Assembly: GCA_014338405.1 (NCBI GenBank)
Contig: JTDE01000989.1
Span: 145,275-209,274, forward strand
Reading direction: 5' to 3'
DNA length: 64,000 nt
Origin: Paragonimus skrjabini miyazakii
Lineage: Eukaryota; Platyhelminthes; Trematoda; Plagiorchiida; Troglotrematidae
The notes under the pieces are model-generated. The model did no database searches and had not been told where the DNA came from. It saw nothing but the letters and a program-made list of their open reading frames with translations. Both the position numbers and the translations under genes were made by a program. Below are positions 34,801 to 45,407 of the stretch, piece after piece; within the stretch, counting starts at the first letter, position 1, and each line of letters starts with the position of its first letter.

Positions 34801-36997
34801 TTCTGACGTTTTCTGGATTCAGAAGATAATCCCGTTAACCCGACCGTCTGAATGAGCGTTACTGAAATTGTGTAGTACGCGTTACTGAGTGAATTATTCT
34901 ATATGACCAGGAGCGATTTAACATCTGATGTGGATCTCTGATGGTTCTAAAGGAAAATTTCAGGATTGTTCTGATGTTAACAGTATTCGAGCAGTTCGAG
35001 TGAGAAAAACTCGATCAGAGGAGAGGTGCACTGTGTTCTTCCGCCTTCTGCATCGGCCGCCTAAAATTAACGAAAACTGGCTAATACTAATGACCACGAA
35101 GTAAAACGACCTTTACTTACTAACAACAGCCTGTCGCGGAATAAAAGCCCAGCATGATACACCAAATCGAATCATAAAACCTGTAGACGTTCGCTAGAGA
35201 AGATCGAGGAACATCACCCTAATAGTCTAATCGGGCCTTGAAACAACGTGATCGTTGAACATATTCTTGATAAAGACTATAGCGTTAACCCCATGCAAAA
35301 CGTTCATGTGAATGGCTGAATTGTGGTAAATTATTCAGAAGTGGTTACGCAACGAAAACTATTCGCCACACAATCCAATACGCCGTCAGACTGTATATTT
35401 ATAAGAGTTGGAAGCAGAAAATCGCATTACCAGGTCACACTCACATGCAGCTTTGTGATGCGTACGGCATCGATCAACCACATTACCGTCGACCAAGGTC
35501 GCATGCGCAAACTTTGCCATCGTCGTTCACAATAGCACCTATTCTGAATTTCTCACGTGCATTCACCCCACATTTATGTGACTACACACCCATTCACAGA
35601 CGAGTCACCTCACGCACGAGGAACGGATAATCGAGCGACGGTAACAGCACGGAACACATCAGTCCACCATCCGTGGACGATTTGCCATTGAATTATCACT
35701 GTAACGCTGACCGTAACCGATCTGGCTTCTTGTTGCCAGCGTGTTCCCTTATTTTTTGTGTTAGACCCTACTTATGTTCAAAATTTTATATTGCGGTTTA
35801 TTACATGTTCACGACAAGCATGTTTTTCCTTTTGATGATAACGAATAGGTATTAAATGTTAACACTTGTATCAGCATATACTGATTTCCCGGACGTAGAC
35901 CCTTCAGTTATTCCTCTTCAACAATGATGACTCGCCATTTGGGTGGATAGATTGTGTTTCCTTGCAACTTGAGACAAATCAACAGTATTCTGTTCAATGT
36001 CTTTTCGTTCTCCAAATGATACTTTAAACTCATTTACACAAATTCGTCCTGAAGATGGTTTCCGAAAATAACTATCCGTCGGCTTCTTAAACTAAGTAGG
36101 AACTTGTGCAGAAATGTCTGCTTAGACTAGATGCAACGAAATATTTGAGTGACAAAACTAACCCGATAAAGACAAGTAAACTAGCTTTCACTATGTAACT
36201 AACGTGGGTACATACAAACGACATGTTTATACGAAAAGAAGATTCATTCACTCCATAACTGCTGACTGTTCTTAACATATTTTGTCCTGAATTCCCGATG
36301 TTTGGAAGAAAAATATTGCCAGATGTGAACATTTCTTTGGCCACGATAAAGGTTTTATACAATGGTCTTATGACAGCAAGTGTTTAAAAGAAACCAAACT
36401 GGATTACATGCAGTAGGATAGAAGAAGAAAAGGAATTAAAAATTCCGCGAAAAAATAATGTCGGGAAGCTAGTGCTGCGGCAGTTAGCTGACGTATACTC
36501 CATCAAACATACCGATAAGAATGCAGAATTCTGTAGCACAAAAAAGACACATGATCTTAGTATCATGAAAAATACAAACTTCAGTAATAGAAAACGCACC
36601 GCGAGAAATTACGTTCTCGTTTTCTGACTCTGTCGAATCACCTCTAACTGATAATTCAAGGAAGCCATGCGTATTTTGATCGACTCGAGCTGTGGATTAG
36701 AAAACAGCAATATGTCAAATGCCCTCGAAAGTCAATTAGTACAATAAGAGCAGAAAGAGCGAGGACCATTAAGGAAACACGCATGAGCGGCCACATCTAG
36801 AATAACCATGGTGATGTATATAAATATTCTGATACGAAACCGCCTAATGAACAGAAAAATTACTGTTGCCCTGAAACTATTTTCTGTTTCACATGGAATG
36901 CGCCAGAAGACCGAATAAGAACATTTTTTTAAAGTAGTAGAATATATGAAACAACATATTAGATGAAATCAGAATACTCAAGCAACAGATAACGGAT
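31876..36997. other. Gene-poor region, nothing recognised
   Basis: Frames such as 32374-32679, 32742-33230, 34177-34491, 36087-36362 and 36384-36599 (minus) and 35323-35855 (plus) carry no family signature. Near 36046 cctgaagatggtttccgaaa resembles the tail motif of the local Penelope elements, but no coding part is attached. Confidence 0.35.
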
Positions 36998-37236
36998 AAT
37001 TTGGATTTTAGATTATTGATGAGTAGTTGGGGATTTGGTTAATTTCAAGTTGAACATCACCCACAATTGATCGCAGCTGTCGCATCCCCATAGGCTTTCT
37101 CGTCGGCCCCTTTCGCTCTAATGAGAGCGAAACTCGAGTCTAGTACTTCTTTTTGAAAGGGGCCGACTGGAACGTCTATGGGGATGCGACAGCTGCGATC
37201 AATTGTGGGTGATGTTCAACTTGAAATTTGGATTTT
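36998..37236. mobile_element. Short hairpin derivative of the tRNA-cored inverted-repeat family
   Basis: The 12-bp aatttggatttt occurs at 36998-37009 and 37225-37236 and is a clear target-site duplication. Between them is an almost perfect inverted repeat: caagttgaacatcacccaca (from about 37049) through the gtcggcccctttc block on the left, mirrored at about 37157-37220 on the right, with a centre of about 40 bp. The left end extends further (tgatgagtagttggggattt). It shares arms with the 13.1, 40.9 and 43.9 kb copies but lacks the tRNA-like core. Confidence 0.8.
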
Positions 37237-37249
37237 GTTCAACTTTAGC

Positions 37250-37880
37250 AACCTTAGTTTTGGTTAAAAATCCCCAGGGTAGTCATCAGAAAACAACAGT
37301 GTAGCGAACAAGCTCGTTTTCGGTTATTCATCATCAGGCTAATTACATAACAATTTATATGAAACAGAGTTGTCAAGGCGAAACGGACAAAAACAAGTAG
37401 CTAGTTTGGGTGAGGTCAGAGACGTCATCGGCACACACGGAAACAACGTTTTGGTACGATTACGTCACCATTATGACGCCACTGGAACCATGACCATTTG
37501 ATCGGTCATGGTGTGGGTGGTTGGCCATGGCAACTTCAACGCCTGAACAAAGCACTTTGTGCGCACAAAGGTGGATTTCTTAATCGAATTCCAATCGCTT
37601 CGGCTGTGGCTAAAATTCGGCATCTTACAGCTTTTGAGTGACTGGTGTTGACTCGGTAAATCGGACGGAAACAGGAGTCCAGGTTGACAGTATGATGTGT
37701 ATCAACGAGGTGTGAAACAATCGCGCTCGTAATCGCGCTCTTGGTGATTCCGCTACTGATCCAGGGTGGATGGTGCTCACGGATACGTTGAGATAAACGC
37801 CTGGTCGTGCGACCCACGTAACTAGTTCCACAAGAACAAGTAAATGAGTTTTGCGGCACAATAAATGAAGACAACTAAAT
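37250..37880 (-). mobile_element. 5'-truncated Penelope-like element copy
   Basis: Contains an intact-looking GIY-YIG endonuclease frame (37536-37874) followed by a 3' tail to about 37250. The tail carries cctgatgatgaataaccgaa (minus strand, about 37330), a motif seen at other local Penelope ends. The RT domain is absent. The copy lies about 650 bp downstream of the last valyl-tRNA synthetase exon, on the same strand. Confidence 0.75.
37536..37874 (-). pseudogene. Penelope GIY-YIG endonuclease domain
   Basis: Minus-strand frame of 112 codons without internal stop. The core reads FTCSCGTSYVGRTTRRLSQR, then IREHHPPWI, with the conserved C-CG--YVGRT--RL--R--EH pattern. It is followed by SAIVSHLVDTHHTVNLD, a H-SAI--HL---H-- block typical of Penelope endonucleases, and by CRILATAEAIGIRLRNPPLC. 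This domain nicks target DNA in Penelope retrotransposition. Only the C-terminal fifth of the usual protein is present, so it cannot act alone. Its open frame suggests a fairly young insertion. Confidence 0.8.
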
Positions 37881-38527
37881 CTCAATTTTAATACAGCGTA
37901 AACTGGCTCAGTGAGTTTTCAACGAAGATGTGTAAACTTGGAAACGAAACGACACAAAGATCGCACCACATCGGTTTTAAGTTTGACATCCCTCATCGAG
38001 TATACACAAACTGATAGACTTCATGCATAGCGAGAAGGAAAACTTCAGCAAAGAAGGACGTCGAGTCTAATGAACTACCACCACGTGAATGAGCCAGGGT
38101 CTACAAATAACTACCGGCAAATATACCGGTGCGACAATACGTACATCAAACTTAAGGGTAGGACAGGCTAAGAATCTGATGTTCCAACTCTAAGTGCTAA
38201 AGAAAACAAGCAAGTTACTTCGTATTGTTCTAACGTTCGTTGTGTTATTTCGACAGAAAGTCCATGGGATCGAAATGAGCTGGTCACCTAATTAATAAAA
38301 ACGCAGTCAAAGCGTTGAGATAACACAATGATGGAGGATCGGCGAACACTGAAACCATCCATGTAAAACAGAGAATACCACGAAACCAACAGGATTATAA
38401 AAACTGGATGTTCAAAAGTCAAACCATACATTCTTTATGGTGTTGTAAAAGATAAATATAGATCATGGATGACCAATAAGGGGTCGCATAACACAGCTCA
38501 GGGCGGAAACGTTGGTGAACGTATTGT
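37881..38527. other. DNA downstream of the valyl-tRNA synthetase gene
   Basis: No coding feature recognised. This probably holds the 3' flank of the gene. Confidence 0.4.
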
Positions 38528-38644
38528 TTATTCAATACAACTTTCAGATTGAAACAAGAAGTTTGTGGTCCAAATCAATGGTTCGGCATACTGATTTCGC
38601 AAGTTTGCCAAAGCTAGCAAATGAATATTTTTGAAAATTTCGCT
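38528..38644 (-). CDS. VARS2: Valyl-tRNA synthetase, candidate terminal exon
   Basis: After an AG at 38645-38646 the frame (phase 0, as required by the preceding exon) gives SEIFKNIHLLALANLRNQYA, EPLIWTTNFLFQSESCIE and a stop at 38528-38530. The LANLRNQY helix would suit the end of the C-terminal arm. The stop overlaps AATAAA (38527-38532). The acceptor lacks a good pyrimidine tract and the intron would be only 120 bp. The alternative is that the previous exon reads through to VGYFLCKLCVCSH and a stop at 38723. Confidence 0.35.
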   Translation of the reverse strand, partial: SEIFKNIHLLALANLRNQYAEPLIWTTNFLFQSESCIE

Positions 38645-38764
38645 CTACACGTCCCTACTTTTGCCGTGTGCACATCAGAAGTCGTAGTGGTATTTAGTTT
38701 GCAGGCGGGAGCGTTTAATTAGTTAGTGAGAACAAACGCACAGTTTGCACAAGAAGTAACCTAC

Positions 38765-38896
38765 TTTGTGATGCACCGTCTTGAGTTGCTGCCCCGAAAT
38801 GGCTTGGTTAAGTTGACGTGTAAGCTGCTCCCGTCGTTGAGTTTGTGCGTGTAGCCGCCGTTGCAACTCCTGTTCAGTCCAATTCAAGTCAAATGC
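38765..38896 (-). CDS. VARS2: Valyl-tRNA synthetase exon: C-terminal coiled coil
   Basis: Acceptor cattcag|GCA, donor AAA|gtaggt. 44 codons, phase 0 on both sides: AFDLNWTEQELQRRLHAQTQ, RREQLTRQLNQAISGQQLK. This heptad-rich, Arg/Gln/Leu helix matches the C-terminal arm of valyl-tRNA synthetases, which contacts the outer corner of the tRNA. It joins directly to the preceding exon's RLIVDSE. Confidence 0.8.
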
Positions 38897-41462
38897 CTGA
38901 ATGATAGACAAGTAAGCGGGGTCGTGAGAGAGCACGGAAGTAGTTGCGATGAACGGAACGAGGACCAGACGAACAGAGTATATATCGGAAATCTAAAACT
39001 CAGTAACTGATACTCATAGGCAGATACGGCTGAAATATGGCGCCTGAATGTACAAACCATGGTGGGAATATTACACCTAAAACGAACAGCAAGGAAGAAC
39101 AATGAAACAAACTACTAAAAGGGCTAACAATTTAATCATATAATATTGTGGTAGTGAAGATATAGAAGCCAAAGTTTGAAAAAATTCAGGAGCAATCGTT
39201 GGGAAAGGTCAACGAAAGCCTGGACGTAACCTCAGGAACACCTGAACGCAGTTAGTAGTGGTCTTCAGTCAGAACAGAGCATAGCCCGGAGGAGGCAGAC
39301 AGGAGCAATAAAAGGAGTCGTTTGTGAAATTTTACTCTAAAAGAGTGATAGTACTCTGGCAGAAAAACCAGAAGACCCGCTCACTCTACAATTCAGTATC
39401 GATTCCTATACACAAACTTAAGTGTTCCGCGCCAGTGGACATTTATCAAGCGATTTCTATTGCCAATACTCGGAGTAACTGTCTCAATCTCTTTAGCACA
39501 GAAAATATCCATCAAACGTGAACAAAACCTCAGCGAAGACACAAGTCGTAAACTAACATACGTAACAGCGGTTGTACGATAGACAAGTGAAACCAGAATG
39601 CGTAGTGCGACTACGAATGATGAGACGGAACATTATCACGGACGCTGGGAACATCCTTAGACAGCTGAACACGGTCTGTTAATAATCGATACCTTTCAAT
39701 GGGAAGAACATCAGTCCAAATCACAGACAGAATGGTTTAAAACGAATTTACCGAATTCTCATCAAAATGAGTACAAAAACACACCGGGACTATTAGTTCA
39801 CGACCTACGTAACGTATATTGGTTCGACAAAATAGTATCAACAAAAACAATGTTGAGAGACGTTGAAATTTTGTTTACTCTTTTCAGTCATAAACGTAAA
39901 ACACTAGAACTTATGTAACACGCTTGTGAGAACAACTGGTCACAAGTGAGCTATCTACTGGGGAGGAATGTTACCGGTTCTTGGGCACACGAACTGCCTG
40001 AGTCAACAGTTCATACAAACAAACAGCCGGATGACGAACACTGATGTAGAGTCCTTTGGAAAACGAGAACAATTTGGGATCCCAATTATGTAAGAACATG
40101 TTGAGCGAATTGACCGGATCAACGATGTGACCTGTTTCCATGATGTGCCTAACAATGAATGTGGTCAGGTTTTGATTTGCACGGTCTGTTTGTCATCACG
40201 CGCATCAATTCAGCTATTCTTTGTCACAAGGACCATGCGGTTCTACCGATACAGGCGACACAGTAGCTGTATGTGAACTGATAAATTTTACGAGACAAAA
40301 CAGTTCGGTGGGATACGATTATGACCAAGTCAAGCAATACATCGATTTGAAGATATTAAAAACAAGTCAGCTACTGAATATACGCGAACGAAAGCGGACA
40401 GGAATTTTCACCTTAATTCTGTCGTGATATGAGCACATTTAAAAAATATCTGCGTCAGAGGAACTGTCTATGTATCAGTCTTGAATGGTTTATTCTTTCA
40501 GAGAATACGCAGAGATCTGTATCAGCAGAACAGATCGATGCCAATGACAAAGGATGACTGAACATGTACCAAAAGGATTGGTTTGCACGAAAACTTAACA
40601 GGTAATGATAACAGAACGAGCAAGCCCAAGTCCTATCTCGTCAGCTGCAAGCAACCTCAAGAAAAAAAGTCTCGTTGCATACTTAGACAACTCGTTTGAT
40701 GTGTTCTTGCAGGTAATCTCAAATGTCTCGGGTCCTCTAAGGGAATGTCAACGAATACTCACCGTCCGGCTTTATGTATGCACAAACTTGATTCAAGCAT
40801 TTCGCCTACCTGGGAACGGATAACATTAGCTTCGCTTCTATATAACCTAACTGAGAGTTGCTCAGTTGTTCTTGGAACGCGCTTGTTATATGATTTATTA
40901 TTTTACGTCCGTGACAGAAGAAGGCGAACGAAATGTTATCACAAGTTGAATGTCACCCACAATTGATCGCAGCTGCAGCATTCCCATAGACTTTCCAGTC
41001 GGCCCATTTCGAACAGCAGAAGCACTAGACATAAGTTTCGCTCTCAATACAGCTCGTCAATAGTGTATATCCTCGCCACTGCCGGGATCAGAACTCTGGC
41101 CATGCTTTCATGAGGCAGCCATGTTAACCATTGCGCCACTGAACACACATTAGGCACGACCGAATTAACATACGGGAACGCTTAACCACTTTCGCTTAAG
41201 AGTAATGCGAAAGCTGCGGTCAATTGTGGGTGATGTTCAACTTGAAATTAACCAAATCCCCGACTACTCGTCAGAAATGTTATGTCGCGATGTACGGATT
41301 CTTCTATCATTGGTAACCTGTTTTAGAAAATAATGTTAGTAAGTTGAAGCCTTGTGTCTGTGTTCAACTGTGAGAGTGACGTTGTAATGAAGATCAGCTT
41401 GGTTACAGTCCATTCAGAGTTGCACATCCAAAACAGGCACGGTATATTACACAGCCGCCTAC
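38897..41462 (-). other. Intron with a tRNA-cored element insertion
   Basis: About 2.6 kb. The only recognised content is the inverted-repeat element at 40930-41283. Other open frames have no domain. Confidence 0.6.
40930..41283 (-). mobile_element. Inverted-repeat element with tRNA-like core, intronic copy
   Basis: 10-bp target duplication gaaatgttat at 40930-40939 and 41274-41283. The element between (40940-41273) has long terminal inverted repeats: caagttgaatgtcacccaca on the left and the complement tgtgggtgatgttcaacttg on the right. The right arm extends further to ccaaatccccgactactcg, so the left end is truncated. On the minus strand the core has A-box GGCGCAATGG (41128-41137) and a B-box-like GAGTTCTGATCCC (41083-41095). 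Confidence 0.8.
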
Positions 41463-41768
41463 CTCCGAATCGACAATAAGACGCCAGCGAGACTTCGGCG
41501 CCACTGGTAAACAGATACTGTGTGCGGGCATAAACGATGGATCACACATCGGTGAAATCCGGGTCAATGAGGTCAAAACCTCCAATTCATCTGGATGCAA
41601 GGAATGATTTGCTTCGTATGATAGATAACATGAATGAATCAGACTAGTTTTGTCAGCAACGCGGCGCAAAATAGGTCTCCAGGCGTTCACATGGGCAACT
41701 GTGTCCAAAAGGTTGTCCATGCGTTGACGTAGTTCCAGTTCACGGTCGACCACTCCGAGAAATTTAAA
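41463..41768 (-). CDS. VARS2: Valyl-tRNA synthetase exon: post-anticodon-binding region
   Basis: Acceptor tctgttcag|TTT, donor GAG|gtaggc. 102 codons, phase 0 on both sides. It starts FKFLGVVDRELELRQRMDNL, then LDTVAHVNAW, a helix in the place where valyl-tRNA synthetases have an E---M--l---i-aiR block after the anticodon-binding fold. It continues through a less conserved globular segment (PILRRVADKTSLIHSCYLSY ... ICLPVAPKSRWRLIVDSE). Confidence 0.8.
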
Positions 41769-42554
41769 CTGAACAGAAAAAGCGAAATGTTCAAACAATT
41801 AAGTACGTCATTTATGTGAATGACTAGCGGCTCTGAGAAGCACAAACGCAGTCCTTAGAAAAGCGAGATGGTCGGTTCGACTGCGAAACGGATCAAGCCA
41901 CAACATTTCTCTGGAAGTAAGCATAACACAATTCGGCTTTCATCTCTGTCGAAAATGAAACTTGCAACGGTCGTACCAGTGTTTTCCGTTATGTACTACA
42001 ACAGATCATACGCGGACTGCCAGAAAAATAGGCATTTACAAAATTACCAAGTGGCGGCGAATTCGCAACGTATAAATTAAATGTGATACGTCAACAAAAC
42101 GCATTATGGTGGGGCATTTATATTTATCACCCCAAAAGTTTGCGTAAACAAACAAATCATCACACAGTTAGTGGTACGAATGGTCGGCTAATCAATGGCA
42201 ACCATAGGATCGTGGTTGCTCAAGTGATCTTTCATCTAACTGAACGAAATTGGTTATTCAAATACCTTGAGGGTTCTCGAGTACGTGACCAGGAAGTATA
42301 ACACACACAAACAACGAGATAATGTATTAGTTGTATACTTGTAGTACTTGTCTCGTTCTTTAGACACACAATCTTACCGTAGTGTACACACTGAACTCTA
42401 CACTTACTCAACTAGCACAACTCACTTAAATAACCGATGATTCGTCTGATAGGACTAATGTAAGTCAATGTACCATCGGAAGGGGTATTCGACGGAGCAA
42501 GTCCATTATACATCAGCGAAAAATAATGAAGTACAAATGACAAAAACAGTGTAC
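41769..42554 (-). other. Intron
   Basis: About 790 bp, no other feature recognised. Confidence 0.7.
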
Positions 42555-42739
42555 CCAATTTTTCGAAGGAAAGGGCTGCAGAGAAAGACTTTTGGTTCCC
42601 GACCCACAGTCCGGTGCAGCCGCCAAATGTAATCCTTGCCAAACAACCTCGGTCACATGAGGCATTACTGGATGGAGTAGATGGAGAGCAGTCAACAAAC
42701 TGGCGCAGAAGACCTTGAACGCATTCGATCGCAAGCTAT
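42555..42739 (-). CDS. VARS2: Valyl-tRNA synthetase exon: anticodon-binding domain
   Basis: Acceptor taactccag|AT, donor TGG|gtacac. Its first two bases complete a GAT codon begun in the preceding exon. The peptide SLRSNAFKVFCASLLTALHL, LHPVMPHVTEVVWQ carries the diagnostic LHP-MPf-TEe-WQ motif of the ValRS/IleRS/LeuRS anticodon-binding domain. SLSLQPFPSKNW matches the usual S----pyP---- that follows. Confidence 0.9.
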
Positions 42740-45175
42740 CTGGAGTTATAGAAAAGCCAACCAAACAGACAGAATATGCATATTAAAGAAGAAGCAGTTA
42801 TACGAATTTAAATGCGAAGAGTGCCCCTGTAATTCAGCAACGGTAGGGTGATGTCGAAAAAAAAACAAATCAAATAAAGCTGGGAGGAACCTCTGTAAAC
42901 GATTGTGTCTGTGTACGCAACAGGAGTACAACAGTGCACTGAAGCACTGATGCCACGTCCCCAAGAGAACAGTATAGTTATAATAAAGCAGAAGGGCTCA
43001 TGTGTCCCTACAGTGTACGTATTGATGAACAAGGACAAGAGTCAGTAACCCATGGCTCATCAGACCTAGTTATCCTGTTCGCGGTCTCAACAAAGCTGAA
43101 TGCACTTGGTCCGTGCTGGTTCTACAAGATAAATCCAATTCGAAATTTAACGGCAGAACACAAGAAACTCTTTGGTAATGAGAAACCAATGAAATCCGTG
43201 ATGATAGTTTTGGATAGTATGTGTTCAGAAAAAACTTCAGACGTCAGTCTCTCAGCAGGAACAGTTACACGATAAATAAAGGAAATGTAAACAGATGTGG
43301 GAAATTTTCTGAGGGAATAACGCTGGAATTGCCGATTCCATACAAACCTGACTGATGGGAGTGAAAACGCTAAAGACACCGTCCGTGAAGTAAGCTCAAA
43401 TTTTGATACTGTCCATTGGTTGTTTGGACTGATACCAGCCGAAAGCACATACACGAAGCAATTGTCAAGTGTACTATGTCCCTGAAATACTAAAATACAT
43501 ATCATAAACCACTAGAAAGTATTGTATTCTAAATCCGCCGACGTGGTAGAAGTAGTGGTGAGGATAGTTAACCTGATTTTTACTCTGGTGTTGAGACATT
43601 GTGAGTTTCAACTCGTATTGTCAGAAAATTCAAAGAACGAAGACCAGCTCTATGTTTATGACGTTCACTGACACAGTAGAGGCATCATGTTGGACAAAAA
43701 CTCACACGAGGCAGAAAAAAACATCCACAAAAGTGCGAATACCTTGGTAAACCACGAGCCCAAAGGGCATTCAAGTCGGATGTTTACGGTTGATTCAACA
43801 TCACATTTAAATAACCTAAACTCGCGACTTCGGAGAGGCAATCGGTTGATATATGAGAAGCAGGGATACTTAGTCACCTAAACAAAAAGGGGACTGTGAG
43901 AATGCCGATTGCGAAGTTCAACTACGATCATTTTACTGATGAGTTTCAAGTTGAACATCACCCACAGTTGATCGCAGCTGCAGCATTCCCATATATTTTC
44001 TAATCGACCCCTTTCGAATAGCAGAAGCACTAAACTCGAGTTTCGCTCTCATTACAGCTCGTCAGTAGTGAATATCCTCGCTGTTGCCGGGACTAGAACT
44101 CCGGCCACGCTTTTCATGAGACAACCATGTTTACCACTGCGCCACTGACCTCACGTTAGGCACAACCGACTTATCATACGTGAACGCTCAACTACTTTCG
44201 CTTGTGAGTAGTGATCAGGTTGCCTGATCGTCTCGATAGAAGACACAGTTAGTCGGTTAACTCCAGTCGATAACCCCGCGATTAGGACTTCTTAGACAGG
44301 TCGAAATCTCCGATCTCATTGAACCTGCCAGGCGATATTTTGAATTACTGATCATTTCCATAGACACCGGAAGATCGAACCGACAGACGCTAACATATTT
44401 CTGCGTATGACGCGTGATTTGGCGGCTGCGTTACCTTTTCAATCCACTGGCCTACGCTTGCGGACTAATCAGTTCGGTAAAGTTGACACTTTGTTTAACG
44501 TTGAAGAGTAAATGCATCAGGAAATGTTTAACAGGCACACATCAACATGAAGTACAGTGATCTATTGCGGTCAAAGTTTAACGTTGGCAGCCTGGCAGCT
44601 AACGCGAAAAACCGGTATGGATGAACGGTAGAGCTAAAGGTTTGGGCAACTGTTTTTACAAATACATTGACCAAGTGATGAATACAGCTGATCGCTACCT
44701 ATTTAGATGATGTTATGCACTAAGCTTTATTCAGTTTGTCTGCAGATATTTCGAAATTTTCGCGGGACAAACCACATAAAGCATCACACTAATTTGTTGC
44801 ATATGACTTTGCTACACAAATGTTAGTTCAGTGGAATAAACATTACAACCGGTTTATTATGTTTTATCAGCATTAGCTAAATTCATTAGTTGTAGATGAA
44901 TGTGGCCCACCGTAAGCTCTTCGTTTAATGCAAAACCCGGACAACACGACAGAAATGAACCACACCACAAAACATCTCAATATGGGCAAACGTACTTTCT
45001 AAAAATGTCCAACACAGGCTCATCGACTGAGTTTAAGCTATCACTTCAACTGAAGAAAACAGTATATTTATCTTACATACGTTACCAATCATCTGATTAA
45101 CTTCAAACCATACCCTAGGTTAATTTTTCAAGAGAAACAGGAATCAAATGAACAAATAGTTGCAATACTGTTTAC
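42740..45175 (-). other. Intron with a truncated tRNA-cored element
   Basis: About 2.4 kb. It contains the element at 43945-44290. Open frames at 43000-43275 (plus) and 43122-43505 (minus) overlap and have no domain. Confidence 0.6.
43945..44290 (-). mobile_element. Inverted-repeat element with tRNA-like core, truncated copy
   Basis: The left end has gtttcaagttgaacatcacc, cacagttgatcgcagctgca and so on. The minus-strand core has A-box GGCGCAGTGG (44134-44143) and B-box-like AGTTCTAGTCCC (44090-44101). It is nearly identical in layout to the 13.1 and 40.9 kb copies and extends into the same aggttgcctgatcgtctcga segment (about 44217). The right inverted repeat is missing, so it is truncated at about 44290. 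I found no target duplication. Confidence 0.75.
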
Positions 45176-45407
45176 CTTTCTCTCTGCATTTTAAAATTTC
45201 CAAATAAATGGAACAAAAATCTTCAATCCACCATAGGCGCAATTGCTGTACCCCTTTGTGTAACTCAAATGACTGATAGGTATCGGAATTCGATGAAGGA
45301 TCAGTCCCTTGCAATTCGTCAAGTAGATTGGGAGTCCAGGATAAGCGAATCAGCTCAACCAGATTAGCCAATCGAGAAACCAGCCACAAGTCAGCTAAAT
45401 GGAGATC
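45176..45407 (-). CDS. VARS2: Valyl-tRNA synthetase exon: anticodon-binding helices
   Basis: Acceptor gttaaaacag|GAT, donor AAAG|gtaaac. 77 codons plus one base. It begins DLHLADLWLVSRLANLVELI (family: l-D-Wil--l). After a divergent loop it gives SFELHKGVQQLRLWWIEDFC, SIYLEILKCREK, corresponding to the a-----fw--e-CD-YlE--K helix of valyl-tRNA synthetases. Confidence 0.88.

Noticed and set aside
36030..36080. Additional Penelope 3' end (cctgaagatggtttccgaaa)
   Set aside because: The similarity is about 20 bp with no coding remnant attached. It is too short to call.
41083..41137. Functional tRNA gene
   Set aside because: Only the A- and B-box-like parts are present. No full cloverleaf or acceptor stem is seen, and the segment recurs within a mobile element.
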